33,493 bases of DNA from Akkermansia muciniphila (lineage in GTDB: Bacteria > Verrucomicrobiota > Verrucomicrobiia > Verrucomicrobiales > Akkermansiaceae): contig CAMAYN010000017.1 in NCBI GenBank assembly GCA_945862285.1, positions 1-33,493 of the forward strand, read 5' to 3'. The translations under genes and the position numbers were made by a program. Positions 33,480 through 33,493 of this stretch are shown in pieces. Below the pieces are notes generated by a model that was given only the letters and a program-made list of their open reading frames with translations, did not search any database and was not told the origin of the DNA. Positions within the stretch are counted from its first letter, which is position 1, and each line of letters starts with the position of its first letter.

Positions 33480-33493
33480 TACGCATCAAAGCC

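Larger units (their letters stand above)
33152..33493. other. Intergenic stretch with several short repeats
   Basis: No convincing gene is seen in the last 342 bases. It contains a direct repeat of 18 bases (33239-33256 and 33274-33291), a row of three 10-base units ending CAAAG (33301-33330) with a related inverted copy (33371-33400), and a small palindrome near the right edge (33467-33479). It looks like a graveyard of dispersed repeats and may continue outside the window. Confidence 0.6.

Overview
The window looks like chromosome from a member of the PVC superphylum, most likely Verrucomicrobiota. The main reason is a 1390-residue secreted protein that joins ThuA, SGNH-hydrolase, PVC-type beta-propeller, helical-repeat and cytochrome c (CATCH) modules. 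Supporting signs are a separate ThuA protein, a Tat-type Gfo/Idh/MocA oxidoreductase, a short (617 aa) ParE-like type II topoisomerase B subunit, and many starts without a clear Shine-Dalgarno sequence. Species cannot be assigned from sequence reading alone.

Layout. 1-350: the tail of an unknown gene and a decayed AAA_14/DUF4143-type ATPase remnant. 348-4141 (+): a CPBP membrane protease, thiL and the topoisomerase B subunit. 4160-7285 (-): a 1041-residue protein with a SEFIR/TIR-like domain, an NB-ARC ATPase, a TPR region and a Fic domain; it is the most unusual gene here and a candidate immune-type (STAND) sensor with an effector-like domain at each end. 7384-11292 (-): a CorC/HlyC-type CBS membrane protein, panB and a KefB-like antiporter. 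11356-12805 (-): a DUF2452 protein overlapping an exported thioredoxin-like protein. 13117-13932 (+): a porin-like outer-membrane protein with its own promoter and a strong terminator. 14001-18305: a Tat oxidoreductase, a coupled pair (unknown protein and 4HBT thioesterase), cysK and a secreted unknown protein. 18306-19014: a poorly coding stretch with a small ORF and a run of hairpins. 19015-22717 (+): tig, clpP and a pair of TPM-related envelope proteins. 22773-31333 (-): a small hypothetical gene, the multi-module PVC protein, nspC, a frameshifted lipoprotein, a ThuA protein and pta. 31404-33151: a PHP phosphoesterase convergent with a sugar nucleotidyltransferase. 33152-33493: no gene, but several kinds of short repeats.

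Most genes are housekeeping: folding and proteolysis (tig-clpP), thiamine (thiL), pantothenate (panB), cysteine (cysK), acetyl-phosphate (pta), polyamine (nspC) and nucleotide-sugar metabolism. The ThuA, PVC-cytochrome and Gfo/Idh/MocA proteins fit an exported carbohydrate-oxidation function typical of this superphylum. Two probable single-base frameshifts lie within 500 bp of each other (near 28480 and 28900), both at homopolymers, so consensus error should be ruled out before calling them real. No tRNA, rRNA, CRISPR array or complete insertion sequence was seen.
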